64,000 nt of DNA from Sedimenticola_A sp040506895 (GCA_040506895.1 JBEVVY010000001.1:3457116-3521115); one strand, 5' to 3'. Positions 1 to 8,334 are shown, numbered from the stretch's first letter. The notes: generated by a model from the letters alone, not told the origin. Program-made: numbers and translations.

Positions 1-1
1 C

Positions 2-496
2 ATCCACCGCATCACCGACCTTGTGAAGGCGAGCCGTGACGAGATCGACGACAAGGTGGCGCAGCTGCTGGAGCGTAATCGCAAGCTGGAGAAGGAGCTG
101 GAGCAGCTCAAGTCCAAGCTGGCCAGTGCGGCGGGCAGTGACCTGGCCGGCAGTGCGGTCGAGATCGACGGGATCAAAGTGCTCGCCTCCAACCTCGAGG
201 GTGCCGATCCCAAGTCCCTGCGCGAAACCATGGACCAGCTCAAGAACAAGCTCGGGGCTGCGGTGATCGTGCTGGCCACGGTGTCCGGAGAAAAGGTGAG
301 CCTGGTGGCCGGTGTCACCAAGGATCAGACCAAGCAGGTCAAGGCCGGTGACCTGGTCAAGTTTGTGGCCGAGCAGGTTGGCGGCAAGGGTGGTGGACGT
401 CCCGATATGGCACAGGCGGGTGGCAATGATCCGGCCGCGCTGCCGGGGGCGCTCGAATCCGTCGAGGGCTGGGTAAGGGAAAAGCTCGGCGCCTGA
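2..496 (+). CDS. alaS: alanyl-tRNA synthetase, C-terminal part (5' end outside window)
   Basis: This is the tail of the enzyme that charges tRNA-Ala. The reading frame is open from the first bases of the window, so the gene starts upstream. The visible part begins with a charged coiled-coil stretch (residues rich in E, K and L) and continues into the DHHA1 domain, ending with the glycine-rich segment GGKGGGRPDMAQAGG that is typical of the AlaS C-terminus, followed by a short helix to the stop. The family is about 870 residues long, so roughly 165 are visible here. lysC follows on the same strand after about 120 bp, a common order in gammaproteobacteria (alaS-lysC-csrA). Confidence 0.95.
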   Translation: MHRITDLVKASRDEIDDKVAQLLERNRKLEKELEQLKSKLASAAGSDLAGSAVEIDGIKVLASNLEGADPKSLRETMDQLKNKLGAAVIVLATVSGEKVSLVAGVTKDQTKQVKAGDLVKFVAEQVGGKGGGRPDMAQAGGNDPAALPGALESVEGWVREKLGA

Positions 497-618
497 GGCA
501 CCTGCCGGTCTCCAATACGGTTTTATCCATGCCGGTTTTATTGTTTAATGTCCGGCTTTTGGCGTCTCTGCCGTCTTTTCGCAGGACGCACTGTTAGTTG
601 AAGCGAGCATCTGAAGAA

Positions 619-1845
619 ATGGCTCTTATTGTCCAGAAGTATGGTGGTACCTCCGTGGGTACCGTCGAGCGCATACAGGCCGTGGCCAAGAAGGTCGCCG
701 CCGTGCGCGAACGAGGTGACCAGATCATCGTGGTGGTGTCTGCCATGTCGGGCGAGACCAACCGCCTGATTTCGCTATCCAAAGAGATCGATGAACGGCC
801 CGATCCCCGCGAGATGGATGTGCTGGTCTCCACCGGTGAGCAGGTCACCATTGCGTTGCTGAGCATGGCGTTGAACAAGCTGGGCTGTCCCGCCCGCTCG
901 TATACCGGTGGGCAGGTGCATATCCTGACCGACAGCGCCCACTCCAAGGCGCGTATCCAGGATATAGACGATGCCCGTGTCAGGGCTGACCTGGAGGCGG
1001 GTCGCGCGGTCGTGGTGGCCGGTTTCCAGGGGGTGGACGAGCACGGCAACATCACCACCCTCGGTCGTGGTGGCTCCGACACCACCGCCGTGGCCATGGC
1101 TGCCGCACTGAGCGCAGACGAGTGCCAGATCTTCACCGACGTGGACGGTGTCTACACCACCGATCCCCGGGTGGAACCCAAGGCCCGCAAGCTGGAGAAG
1201 ATCACCTTCGAGGAGATGCTCGAGATGGCCAGCCTAGGCTCCAAGGTTCTGCAGATCCGCGCCGTCGAATTTGCCGGTAAATACAATGTACCCCTGCGCG
1301 TTCTCTCCAGTTTCGAGGAAGGCGAGGGCACCCTGATCACCTTTGAGGACGAGGGTATGGAAGAAGCAAAAATTTCGGGTATCGCGTTCAACCGCGATGA
1401 AGCAAAACTGACCATCCGCGGTGTACCTGACCAGCCTGGCGTGGCCTACAGCATTCTGGGTCCCATCTCGGGAGCCAATATCGAAGTGGACATGATCGTT
1501 CAGAACATCTCTGAAGATAAGACCACCGATTTCACCTTCACCGTTCACCGTAACGACTACCCCAAGGCCCTGGAACTGCTGAAGGAGACCGCAGAGGTTG
1601 TCGGTGCCCGGGAAGTGGATGGCGACGAGGGAATCGTCAAGATCTCCCTGGTGGGTGTGGGAATGCGCTCCCATGCCGGTATCGCCGCCACCATGTTCGA
1701 GACCCTGGCGCACGAGGGGATCAATATTCGCATGATCTCCACCTCCGAAATCAAGATCTCAGTGGTAGTGGATGAAAAGTACCTCGAACTGGGTGTCCGC
1801 TCCCTGCACGAAGCCTTCAATCTGGCGATGGAAGACGCAGAATAG
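619..1845 (+). CDS. lysC: aspartate kinase (monofunctional, ACT-regulated)
   Basis: Phosphorylates aspartate, the first step to lysine, threonine, methionine and diaminopimelate. The N-terminus MALIVQKYGGTSVG carries the KxGGTS nucleotide/aspartate signature of the amino-acid kinase fold; GRGGSDTTAVA and FTDVDGVYTTDPR mark the catalytic half. The C-terminal third (from about residue 265) contains two ACT domains, the usual site of feedback inhibition by lysine or threonine. An in-frame TTG lies 21 bp upstream, but the ATG at 619 gives the standard family N-terminus and a normal length of 408 residues, so I chose it. It is flanked by alaS and csrA on the same strand. Confidence 0.96.
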   Translation: MALIVQKYGGTSVGTVERIQAVAKKVAAVRERGDQIIVVVSAMSGETNRLISLSKEIDERPDPREMDVLVSTGEQVTIALLSMALNKLGCPARSYTGGQVHILTDSAHSKARIQDIDDARVRADLEAGRAVVVAGFQGVDEHGNITTLGRGGSDTTAVAMAAALSADECQIFTDVDGVYTTDPRVEPKARKLEKITFEEMLEMASLGSKVLQIRAVEFAGKYNVPLRVLSSFEEGEGTLITFEDEGMEEAKISGIAFNRDEAKLTIRGVPDQPGVAYSILGPISGANIEVDMIVQNISEDKTTDFTFTVHRNDYPKALELLKETAEVVGAREVDGDEGIVKISLVGVGMRSHAGIAATMFETLAHEGINIRMISTSEIKISVVVDEKYLELGVRSLHEAFNLAMEDAE

Positions 1846-2085
1846 GCTATTTTAGAAGTAGAGGGCTTGGTGTGGCGCAGTTGAGGAAAAGTCGTTAGAT
1901 TCTTGTTTCCTCTTTAAAACCCGCTTTTTGATTGGTAGAATCCCTTTGCCCTTTTCCACAGGATGACTTCCAGTGGGTTAAGTGCTTGGTTGGCGGCGAT
2001 TCCACGGAGATGATGAGCAAACTGATGTGCTCACGCTTTCGGCAGGGTCGCCATTCTGGAATTAGGAAAACAGGGAGACAGGACA

Positions 2086-2271
2086 ATGTTGATTTTGACC
2101 CGCCGTGTAGGCGAAACGCTGATGATTGGCGACGAAGTGACCGTTACGGTACTCGGCGTCAAGGGCAATCAGGTTCGCATTGGCGTTAATGCCCCCCGTG
2201 ACGTGACCGTACATCGTGAAGAGATCTACGAGCGCATCAAGCGGGAGCAGTCTGAACAGGACGAAGCCTGA
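2086..2271 (+). CDS. csrA: carbon storage regulator CsrA
   Basis: Small dimeric RNA-binding protein that binds GGA motifs in mRNA leaders and controls translation of carbon-storage, motility and biofilm genes. The 61-residue sequence begins MLILTRRVGETLMIGD and contains VRIGVNAP and VHREEIY, the RNA-contacting strands of the family. Full length. A clear GGGAGA ribosome site precedes the ATG. The 240-bp gap from lysC holds no other gene I can support, and an intrinsic terminator follows directly. The c-di-GMP proteins further right in this window belong to the type of output CsrA commonly controls, but no direct link is visible. Confidence 0.97.
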   Translation: MLILTRRVGETLMIGDEVTVTVLGVKGNQVRIGVNAPRDVTVHREEIYERIKREQSEQDEA

Positions 2272-2284
2272 AGCTTATCCTAAT

Positions 2285-2304
2285 CGGGGCTCTTTCGAGC
2301 CCCG
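2285..2304 (+). terminator. intrinsic terminator of csrA
   Basis: Perfect 8-bp stem CGGGGCTC / GAGCCCCG with a TTTC loop, 14 bp after the csrA stop and followed by a short T-containing run. Confidence 0.8.
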
Positions 2305-2490
2305 TTTCAATTGCGCCTCCCCCCACTCCAAGCGCCATCACGGGCGAACGATCCCGGTAATAACAAGTCGCGGATTGGAAACGGCTTTTCTGGCAAAAAA
2401 CAGTGGAGCGGGAAAGAAAAATTGGGTTAGAATAGCGCCCTCTTTTTGAGAGCCGATCTGAATAGATTGGCTTGGACAATCAGGTTTATT

Positions 2491-2605
2491 GGAGAGCTGG
2501 CCGAGTGGCTGACGAAGCAGCCGCAGGCTGCGAAGAGCAGCGTCGAGCATCGACGCTGACCCCGAAGGGGTGAGGGACGTAGTCCCGAATAACGCGCGCC
2601 CCTGC
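2491..2605 (+). pseudogene. broken 5' part of a second tRNA-Ser, interrupted by a hairpin-rich insert
   Basis: Positions 2475-2512 are identical to 2637-2674, which cover the leader and first 22 bases of the intact tRNA-Ser(GCU) gene 162 bp downstream. After the D-arm start the broken copy is interrupted by about 80 bp (2513-2592), then resumes with CGCGCCCCTGC, matching the intact tRNA up to the anticodon arm, and then diverges. The insert is made of consecutive perfect hairpins: GCAGCC-GCA-GGCTGC, AGCGTCGA-GCA-TCGACGCT, ACCCC-GAA-GGGGT and GGGAC-GTA-GTCCC. Another, ATGACCC-GAA-GGGTCAT, follows the tRNA remnant. It cannot make a functional tRNA. Confidence 0.75.
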
Positions 2606-2652
2606 ATGACCCGAAGGGTCATTGATAGAATGCGCAGACAATCAGGTTTATT

Positions 2653-2743
2653 GGAGAGCTGGCCGAGTGGCTGAAGGCGCGCCCCTGCTAAGGGCGTATA
2701 CGTTAATAGCGTATCGAGGGTTCGAATCCCTCGCTCTCCGCCA
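2653..2743 (+). tRNA. tRNA-Ser, anticodon GCU
   Basis: A 91-nt class II tRNA with encoded CCA. The acceptor GGAGAGC... pairs with ...GCTCTCC, the T-loop GTTCGAATC is intact, and there is a long variable arm (the CGTATACG...AATAGCGTATCG region). The anticodon GCT at 2687-2689 reads AGC/AGU serine codons. The 3' end is the left attachment site of the island that follows, and integration has left the tRNA sequence intact. Confidence 0.96.
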
Positions 2744-2746
2744 TAA
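2725..2746 (+). repeat. attL of tRNA-Ser island (22-bp direct repeat)
   Basis: These 22 bp, covering the 3' end of tRNA-Ser (part of the T-arm, the acceptor and CCA plus TAA), occur again exactly at 10523-10544. The second copy sits next to the integrase gene, as expected for a tyrosine-recombinase island in a tRNA. Confidence 0.88.
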
Positions 2747-2749
2747 GCA

Positions 2750-2786
2750 AAAACCCCAGTAATTTCAACTAGTTACTGGGGTTTTT
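2750..2786. terminator. terminator after tRNA-Ser, inside the island
   Basis: Stem AAACCCCAGTAA / TTACTGGGGTTT with a 9-nt loop and a following T-run. It is symmetric and could also end the minus-strand gene whose stop is at 2809. Confidence 0.75.
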
Positions 2787-2808
2787 CTTTGTGCTTCTAA
2801 CCCCCAGT

Positions 2809-3468
2809 CTAACCCCTTTCTAACCCTTTCACGGTCTCGCTTGTGATCACTTTTCGCTTCGGTTGATTACGTCTGGCCCCCACATTCCTCTCAGCATCCA
2901 CTACAAGTTCATGAGGACTTAAACCCACAGACACCAAGCCACCACTCACTGGATCATAGGTCATCCCGTCAGGCCTAACCCTACGCCCTCTCCAAGCCAC
3001 ATCACCGTTAGGGTATCGATACTTCTTGAAGGGTGTCTTGTATGCTGGGTTCCTTTTCTTGTACTCACTGAACTCCTTCCGCCTCTTCATCACTTCCATG
3101 ATCTCTTCACGGTACTTCTCTATCAGTCCCTCAATGGGAGCCATGTGATACATAGCCCAATCACCCAGTGACTCAAGTGCCTTCACTGAGGTTCTTGTCT
3201 TCACTATCCACTCCTTCTTCTGATGTGACCACATCAAAGGTCTGGGAGCCAAGGAGAGCACCGCACGGCTCAAGGAGTACTGTAGCTGTCTGTAGCTGTG
3301 GAACTTATGGAAGCCTTGGGAATGCGCTACAAGCGTAGCTGTGATTCGTAGGAGGAACTTGGAAGGGTTGACCTTATGCTCGGCCAGGTTGCAGTAGAAA
3401 AAAGCGACAGTCTCTTCCCGTGTCCAGTTGAGGTGGTCGTAGGGATTGCGAGGGAGATGGTTGTAGGA
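2809..3468 (-). pseudogene. 3' part of a winged-helix-like gene split by the IS21 element
   Basis: The reading frame stays open on the minus strand from the IS left end (3468) to the stop at 2809, about 219 codons. It has no start near the IS, so the N-terminus is missing. Visible features are NPYDHLNWTREETVAFFY, a basic segment ending RQLQYSLSRAVLSLAPR that resembles the recognition helix and wing of a winged helix-turn-helix, and a Lys/Arg-rich tail. The likely missing start lies on the other side of the IS (5941-6000). An internal TTG at 3273 could start a shorter 154-residue product, but I think that is incidental. I do not recognise the family firmly. Confidence 0.55.
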
Positions 3469-3494
3469 TGTTGAATTGCACCCAAAACTGACCC
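3469..3494 (+). repeat. IS21 left terminal inverted repeat (copy 1)
   Basis: TGTTGAATTGC then ACTGACCC. Pairs with 5914-5939, with mismatches only in the middle. Confidence 0.8.
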
Positions 3495-3573
3495 ACCTAT
3501 CCCCATAATTTGCATCGAATTTTGACCCACGTACAACTCTACCTGCATCAAGGCTTTGCAGGAGTAAACAGGA

Positions 3574-5094
3574 GTGATCGACGTGGCGTTATTAAGCGTA
3601 ATCAGACGATGGCATTTCCGGGAAGGAATGCCGATCCGGGAGATAACCCGAAGAACAGGACTAAGTAGAAATACAGTCCGCAAGTATTTAGCCAGTGGCG
3701 TGGTGGAACCACGCTACCCCAACCGTAAAAGTCCCTCCAAACTGGATGACTATGAACTGACGCTGACCAGTTGGCTGTTTCGTGAGTCCAGACGACATCG
3801 CAAGCAGCGCAAGACGGTCAAGCAGCTACACAGTGACCTGGTGCAACTGGGTTATACCGGGTCCTATGACCGGGTAGCCGCCTTTGCCCGCAACTGGCGG
3901 GCTGAGCAGCAGGAAGCCAAGAAGACCGCCGCCAAGAACACCTTTGTGCCGTTATCCTTTGCACCAGGAGAGGCGTTTCAGTTCGACTGGAGCGAAGACT
4001 ACGTTCAGCTCAATGGCGTCAACACCAAGCTGCTGGTTGCTCATTTCAAGCTCAGCCACAGCCGCGTGTTCTTCATGCGTGCTTACCTGATGCAAAGCCA
4101 TGAGATGCTATTCGACGCTCACTATCATGCCTTTGTCACCTTCGGTGGCGTGCCGGAGCGTGGCATCTACGACAACATGAAGACGGCAGTGGATAAAGTC
4201 CGCAAAGGCAAACAGCGGGATGTAAACAAGCGTTTTACCGCCATGGTCAGCCATTATCTGTTCGAGGCCGAGTTCTGCAACCCGGCAGCAGGCTGGGAGA
4301 AAGGCCAGGTCGAGAAGAATGTACTCGATGCCAGGAGACGCATCTGGCAGGGCGCACCCGCCTTCAAATCACTGGCAGGACTGAACCTGTGGCTCAGGCA
4401 GCGCTGTCTTGATCTGTGGCAGGAGCTGCCGCACCCGGAAGACAAGCGTCGCACCATAGGCGATTACTGGCAGGCAGAGCGTGAACACTTGATGGAGGCG
4501 CCTGCAGCCTTCGATGGCTTTGTCGAGTACAACAAGCGGGTCAGCTCCACCTGTCTGATTACCTACGACAACAACCGCTACAGTGTGCCGGCCAGCTTTG
4601 CCAACCGACCAGTTAGTCTACGCGTGTATGCCGACCGGCTGGTCATTGTGGCCGAAGCCCAGGTGGTAGCCGTTCATGAACGCGTCTTTAGCCGTGATCA
4701 TAGTTTCCCCGGGAAAACCATCTACGACTGGCGCCATTACCTGTCAGTCGTGCAGCGGAAGCCCGGTGCTTTACGCAATGGTGCGCCATTCCATGAGCTA
4801 CCCGAGAGCTTTAAGCGGCTACAACGCAAGCTGCTCAAGCGTCCCAGCGGTGACCGGGAGATGGTCGACGTACTAGCGCTTGTGCTGCTGCATGATGAAG
4901 CGCTGGTCGAACGTGCGGTAGAAGAGGCGTTAAAGATCGACCGCCCCTCCAAGCAGCATGTCATCAACTGTCTGAGCAGGATCACAGATAAGCCCAAGCC
5001 AGAACCTACTCAACCACCTGCTGCTCTGAAGCTGGTCACAGAGCCGACAGCAGATACCCACCGTTATGACAGACTCAGGAGGAAGCAGCAATGA
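3574..5094 (+). CDS. istA: IS21-family transposase IstA
   Basis: DDE transposase that cuts and joins the IS ends. At 506 residues it is the normal length for IstA. The N-terminal helix-turn-helix region reads IREITRRTGLSRNTVRKYLASG; the rve/DDE core starts near AFQFDWSEDYVQL, with further acidic motifs at GVPERGIYDNMKTAV and GWEKGQVEKNV, and a C-terminal Mu-like beta-barrel segment (NNRYSVPASFANRPV) follows. A GTG start with GGAG 9 bp upstream opens the gene. Its stop overlaps the istB start (ATGA), indicating translational coupling. It appears intact and the locus has an identical twin at 24070, so the element may be recently active. Confidence 0.95.
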   Translation: MIDVALLSVIRRWHFREGMPIREITRRTGLSRNTVRKYLASGVVEPRYPNRKSPSKLDDYELTLTSWLFRESRRHRKQRKTVKQLHSDLVQLGYTGSYDRVAAFARNWRAEQQEAKKTAAKNTFVPLSFAPGEAFQFDWSEDYVQLNGVNTKLLVAHFKLSHSRVFFMRAYLMQSHEMLFDAHYHAFVTFGGVPERGIYDNMKTAVDKVRKGKQRDVNKRFTAMVSHYLFEAEFCNPAAGWEKGQVEKNVLDARRRIWQGAPAFKSLAGLNLWLRQRCLDLWQELPHPEDKRRTIGDYWQAEREHLMEAPAAFDGFVEYNKRVSSTCLITYDNNRYSVPASFANRPVSLRVYADRLVIVAEAQVVAVHERVFSRDHSFPGKTIYDWRHYLSVVQRKPGALRNGAPFHELPESFKRLQRKLLKRPSGDREMVDVLALVLLHDEALVERAVEEALKIDRPSKQHVINCLSRITDKPKPEPTQPPAALKLVTEPTADTHRYDRLRRKQQ

Positions 5095-5861
5095 CGGCAG
5101 ATGCCATGGTTACCACCCTTAAATCCCTCAAGCTGTTCGGTATGGCCGATACGGTTGCCACCATGTCAAAACAGGCGGCACCGATCTATCAACAGGCTGT
5201 TCCTATCCTGGAAACACTGCTCAAGGCCGAAGTGGCTGAACGCGAAGTGCGCTCAATAAACTACCAGATGAAAGCCGCCAGGTTCCCGGCCTATCGGGAT
5301 CTGGCTGGCTTCGAGTTTAGGGAAAGCCAGGTAGATGAAGCCCTGATACGCGCTTTACACCGCTGTGAGTTCATTGAAGATGCCCAGAATGTGGTCTTCG
5401 TAGGTGGCCCGGGCACGGGCAAAACCCATCTGGCTACGGCCATTGCGGTGCAGGCCATACAGCACCACCATCTGCGCGTACGCTTCCTGCCCACCATCGA
5501 ACTGGTTAATCAGCTGGAACAGGAAAAGCTCAACGGCAAACAGGGGCGTATCGCTAACCGCCTGATGCATACTGACCTGGTGATACTCGACGAACTGGGT
5601 TACCTGCCGTTCAGTCAATCCGGTGGAGCATTGCTGTTCCACCTGATCGGCAAGCTCTATGAAAAGACCAGCATCATTATCACAACCAACCTGAGCTTCT
5701 CAGAGTGGTCATCTGTCTTTGGTGATCCCAAGCTGACAACAGCACTGCTGGACCGGCTAACCCATCACTGCCATATCATTGAAACCGGCAATGACAGTTA
5801 CCGCTTCAGGCACTCAACTTCACAACAACAGGAGGATAGAAAAACTGGAAAAAGGAAGTGA
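5091..5861 (+). CDS. istB: IS21-family helper ATPase IstB
   Basis: AAA+ ATPase that assembles on target DNA and stimulates IstA. It has 256 residues with Walker A GGPGTGKTH, Walker B-like LVILDELGYLPF and sensor motif IIITTNLSFSEW. It resembles DnaC/IstB proteins, but the pairing with IstA and the position inside the IS identify it. The start overlaps the istA stop by 4 bp. Confidence 0.95.
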   Translation: MTADAMVTTLKSLKLFGMADTVATMSKQAAPIYQQAVPILETLLKAEVAEREVRSINYQMKAARFPAYRDLAGFEFRESQVDEALIRALHRCEFIEDAQNVVFVGGPGTGKTHLATAIAVQAIQHHHLRVRFLPTIELVNQLEQEKLNGKQGRIANRLMHTDLVILDELGYLPFSQSGGALLFHLIGKLYEKTSIIITTNLSFSEWSSVFGDPKLTTALLDRLTHHCHIIETGNDSYRFRHSTSQQQEDRKTGKRK

Positions 5862-5913
5862 ACTCAGGCCATAATCCGGCTATCTGGGCGGGTCAAAATT
5901 AGATGCAAAACCT

Positions 5914-5939
5914 GGGTCAGTATTAAACGCAAATCAACA
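5914..5939 (-). repeat. IS21 right terminal inverted repeat (copy 1)
   Basis: The reverse complement reads TGTTGATTTGC...ACTGACCC, matching the left end. Confidence 0.8.
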
Positions 5940-5940
5940 A

Positions 5941-6000
5941 TAGAATGTCTTTCTGTAGCTTACCTAGTCTTTTGCTCATATACTTCTCTTTCCCCTGCAT
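5941..6000 (-). pseudogene. probable 5' start of the gene split by IS21 copy 1
   Basis: Reading left from an ATG at 6000 (or 5979) on the minus strand gives MSKRLGKLQKDIL up to the IS right end. This looks like the first helix of a winged-helix protein and is oriented to continue into the truncated frame at 3468. Simple joining across the IS does not restore the frame exactly and there is no target duplication, so a few bases have probably been lost or gained. Confidence 0.4.
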
Positions 6001-6013
6001 CAACAAATCCCAG

Positions 6014-6490
6014 CTACTCGCCAGTATCAAAATCCTGCTTACCTTTATGGCCATCTGCTCCACGGTTTGCCAACTGGTCAGCTATCTCATTACCCTTGTT
6101 ACCGTTATGACCCTTAACGTGCTGCCAAGTCACATTATGTAGTGCGCTAAGCTCATCCAGTTGTAGCCAGAGGTCTTTATTCTCAACGGGCTTTTTGCTG
6201 GCATTCCTCCAGCCTTTAGCCTTCCACCCGCTCAACCATTCGGTCATTCCCTTGATAATCAGGTTGGAGTCGGAATATACCGTAACATCGGACTTTGGGC
6301 GGTTACGGATAGCGTGAAGAGCTTTGATAGTGGCAGTCATCTCCATACGGTTGTTCGTTGTGTTTTGCTCATGGCCCCAGCAATGGCGACTTCTACCGGA
6401 CACCTTATCGGTGATTACATAGCCCCAGCCTCCCATGTTGAAGGCATGTTGGTTTCCACGGCATGCGCCATCTGTGTATATATCGATCAT
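6014..6490 (-). CDS. rnhA: ribonuclease HI
   Basis: Cleaves the RNA strand of RNA-DNA hybrids. The 158 residues carry all catalytic carboxylates: IYTDGAC (first Asp), NRMEM (Glu), YSDSN (Asp) and NKGNEIADQLAN (last Asp), plus the basic region WKAKGWRNASKKP that contacts the hybrid. The ATG at 6490 is preferred over a GTG one codon upstream. This copy lies inside the tRNA-Ser island, so it is probably an extra, mobile-element-borne RNase H and not the housekeeping gene. Confidence 0.9.
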   Translation of the reverse strand: MIDIYTDGACRGNQHAFNMGGWGYVITDKVSGRSRHCWGHEQNTTNNRMEMTATIKALHAIRNRPKSDVTVYSDSNLIIKGMTEWLSGWKAKGWRNASKKPVENKDLWLQLDELSALHNVTWQHVKGHNGNKGNEIADQLANRGADGHKGKQDFDTGE

Positions 6491-6677
6491 CACTTTCTCT
6501 CTTGTTGTCTTGTGATTCGTAGGAAGAGGGATGTAAACGCTCGGTTAACGTCTTCTCGTACCCTCTCACGGTAAATGGTATTGGGAACACTCACAGAAGC
6601 ACTCAAAATGGCTTGCAGAGACGTTAACAATACCTAGGGCGTGGGGTATCACCCTTGGTCTCTATCTCACCGCCTCC

Positions 6678-6890
6678 TCAGGCCTGAACTCCCTGCCACT
6701 CCAAGCCCAGACAAGAGGCCATCACTGCACCCTCTGCACTGTGTCCCTTTGGTAGAGCGAACCATTGGTACTCCAAGACATTGATGTCTTCCTTGGTGAG
6801 TTTGAAGTCAGTCCTGAAGGACAACTCATCGTGGATCAGAGTGGTCTGATCAATGGTGATGTTGGTTGGTTCTTGATTCTTATGGTTCAT
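6678..6890 (-). CDS. small unknown island protein
   Basis: A 70-residue frame starting MNHKNQEPTN, without a recognised domain. The ATG is preceded on the minus strand by AAGGAAG at about 8 bp, a good ribosome site, and an AT-rich upstream region follows. It could be a small regulator or phage-type accessory protein. I cannot assign a role. Confidence 0.45.
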   Translation of the reverse strand: MNHKNQEPTNITIDQTTLIHDELSFRTDFKLTKEDINVLEYQWFALPKGHSAEGAVMASCLGLEWQGVQA

Positions 6891-6982
6891 CTGGCGTCTT
6901 CCTTGTGTTTGTTGTTAGGAGGCGCTGAGTATAGACACAAGGAAATATAAAAAAGCATTAAAAACAATCACTTATGAGACTA

Positions 6983-6996
6983 TCCCACATGTGGGA
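6983..6996. promoter_or_regulatory. 14-bp perfect palindrome, candidate operator
   Basis: TCCCACATGTGGGA lies in the AT-rich stretch between the small minus-strand gene (start 6890) and the serine recombinase (stop 7173). Its position upstream of the small gene fits an operator; which protein would bind is unknown. Confidence 0.4.
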
Positions 6997-7172
6997 CCGT
7001 TGCGTAATGACTATCAGTGACTTACGGTATTTGTTGTATAAATGCAACAGTTGAAACCCCTAAATTCAAAGAGGAGTACAGGGGCGGAAAGAGACATAAC
7101 CGTCGAAGAACTCATCGTTGTTTTCAGATTTCTCTGGCTGCGGATTTTTGCCACATTGGCAATTTTCCGCAT

Positions 7173-7739
7173 TCATTTAAGCCCAGCAGCCTTGAGAATG
7201 TTATGTACTGAGGTTCTACCAACACCAACCTCCTTGATGATCTCTGACTGTTTCATGCCTCGTTTGAACAGAGAGATGACCTTCTGCTTCTTCTGGTCTG
7301 ACAGGGGAGCTTTCCCTTTGTACTTCCCAGCAGCCTTGGCTCTGGCTATGCCCTCAAGCTGACGCTCCTTCCTGAGGTTGGTCTCAAACTCAGCGAAAAC
7401 ACCAAGCATATCCAAGAAGGCCTTCCCTGCTGCTGTGCTGGTGTCTATGGGTTGCTCTGTGGCTTGGAAGTGAATCTTGTGCTTCTTGAGGTCATGAATG
7501 ATGTCCTGCAAGTCTTTAAGGCTACGGGCAAGCCTATCGATCCGAGTGACTACCAGAGTGTCGCCTTCACGTAGGAAGCTGAGGAGGCTGTCCAGTTCCT
7601 TTCTGTTCTGCCTGGTTGTGCCTGAGGCCTTCTCCTCCCAGACACGGTGACACCCAGCCTTCTTGAGTGTCTCAACTTGGATGGAGGTGTCTTGATCAAG
7701 GCTTGAGACACGTGCGTATCCATACTTATGTGTGGTCAT
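7173..7739 (-). CDS. serine recombinase (resolvase/invertase family)
   Basis: Small serine recombinase of 188 residues. The N-terminal catalytic domain starts YGYARVSSLDQDTSIQ with the nucleophilic Ser in the ARVS motif, and the conserved TRIDRLARS segment follows; the C-terminal helix-turn-helix ends SEIIKEVGVGRTSVHNILKAAG. Full length for Tn3-type resolvases or invertases. It reads leftward in the island and just upstream of its start is a cluster of GTTCA/TGAAC repeats that could be its recombination or operator site. It probably resolves multimers or inverts a segment; no invertible gene pair was recognised nearby. Confidence 0.9.
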   Translation of the reverse strand: MTTHKYGYARVSSLDQDTSIQVETLKKAGCHRVWEEKASGTTRQNRKELDSLLSFLREGDTLVVTRIDRLARSLKDLQDIIHDLKKHKIHFQATEQPIDTSTAAGKAFLDMLGVFAEFETNLRKERQLEGIARAKAAGKYKGKAPLSDQKKQKVISLFKRGMKQSEIIKEVGVGRTSVHNILKAAGLK

Positions 7740-7755
7740 GCTGATAGCTCCAAAG

Positions 7756-7914
7756 TGTTCATATAGGCTCCAGAAGTTATTAGCATAAACGAACGTTCAT
7801 GAACTAACAACCCTTAGTGAACATTATTTGGATATGTGCGAACAGTTCACTGTGGGTACACCTGAAGTGAACATCTTGGAGGCTTAGGGTTCCATTTGAG
7901 CTGCCGCTGTTCAT
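7756..7914. promoter_or_regulatory. cluster of GTTCA/TGAAC repeats upstream of the serine recombinase
   Basis: Within 160 bp there are GTGAACAT at 7817 and 7867 (direct), TGTTCAT near 7756 and 7909 (inverted), GAACGTTCATGAAC at 7791-7804 and CGAACAGTTCACTG near 7839. Arrays of short inverted and direct repeats beside a serine recombinase gene are the usual layout of a res site or its operators. The rest of this roughly 300-bp gap (7740-8037) holds no gene I can support. Confidence 0.45.
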
Positions 7915-8037
7915 ATGATCGATCAGTTTGACCATCTTGGTCATTCTGTACGACTGTCTCCAGTGTCTTGATCCTTCCATCAACTGACAGTTGATAGATG
8001 TCAGAAGGCTTATCCTCAGGTTTCAAGCTAATGGGGT

Positions 8038-8334
8038 ATGGGGGGTAATTGGGTTTCGAAACACAATGATAAAGCCATAGAATTGGGTGGATATTTTTGC
8101 ATTGACAAGGAACTCTTCACCAAACTCCATACGAGGCATCAAGTCATTGAGTCATTAAATAGGTTAGCCTCGGATGTAGTTTGTAAGATTTGTTCTGATA
8201 CAAAGGAGTCCGTGACCAGGGAAGATGTTTCCCAATACTTGTTTCTCTGGTATCCTTGTGGAAATTATGGAATATGTTTTTGGCAGGATGCTGACCACTC
8301 CACATCCTTGCCCAAAGTAGTTTCCATTCCTTAA
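8038..8334 (+). CDS. unknown protein, island
   Basis: A 98-residue frame without a recognised domain. It contains two Cys (VVCKIC) and an aromatic patch (YLFLWYPCGNYGICFW). The start is uncertain: the ATG at 8038 lies in a G-rich stretch with no clear ribosome site. It could be a fragment of a longer gene. Kept only because the frame is protein-like and the region is otherwise empty. Confidence 0.3.
   Translation: MGGNWVSKHNDKAIELGGYFCIDKELFTKLHTRHQVIESLNRLASDVVCKICSDTKESVTREDVSQYLFLWYPCGNYGICFWQDADHSTSLPKVVSIP

Larger units (their letters stand above)
3469..5939 (+). mobile_element. IS21-family insertion sequence, copy 1
   Basis: A 2471-bp element with imperfect terminal inverted repeats. 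The left end 3469-3494 (TGTTGAATTGC...ACTGACCC) matches the reverse complement of the right end 5914-5939 (TGTTGATTTGC...ACTGACCC), beginning TG and ending CA as the family does. It carries istA and istB with a 4-bp overlap. The same element is at 23965-26435 with identical translated products. The flanks (...TTGTAGGA and ATAGAATG...) show no clean target duplication. Confidence 0.92.
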
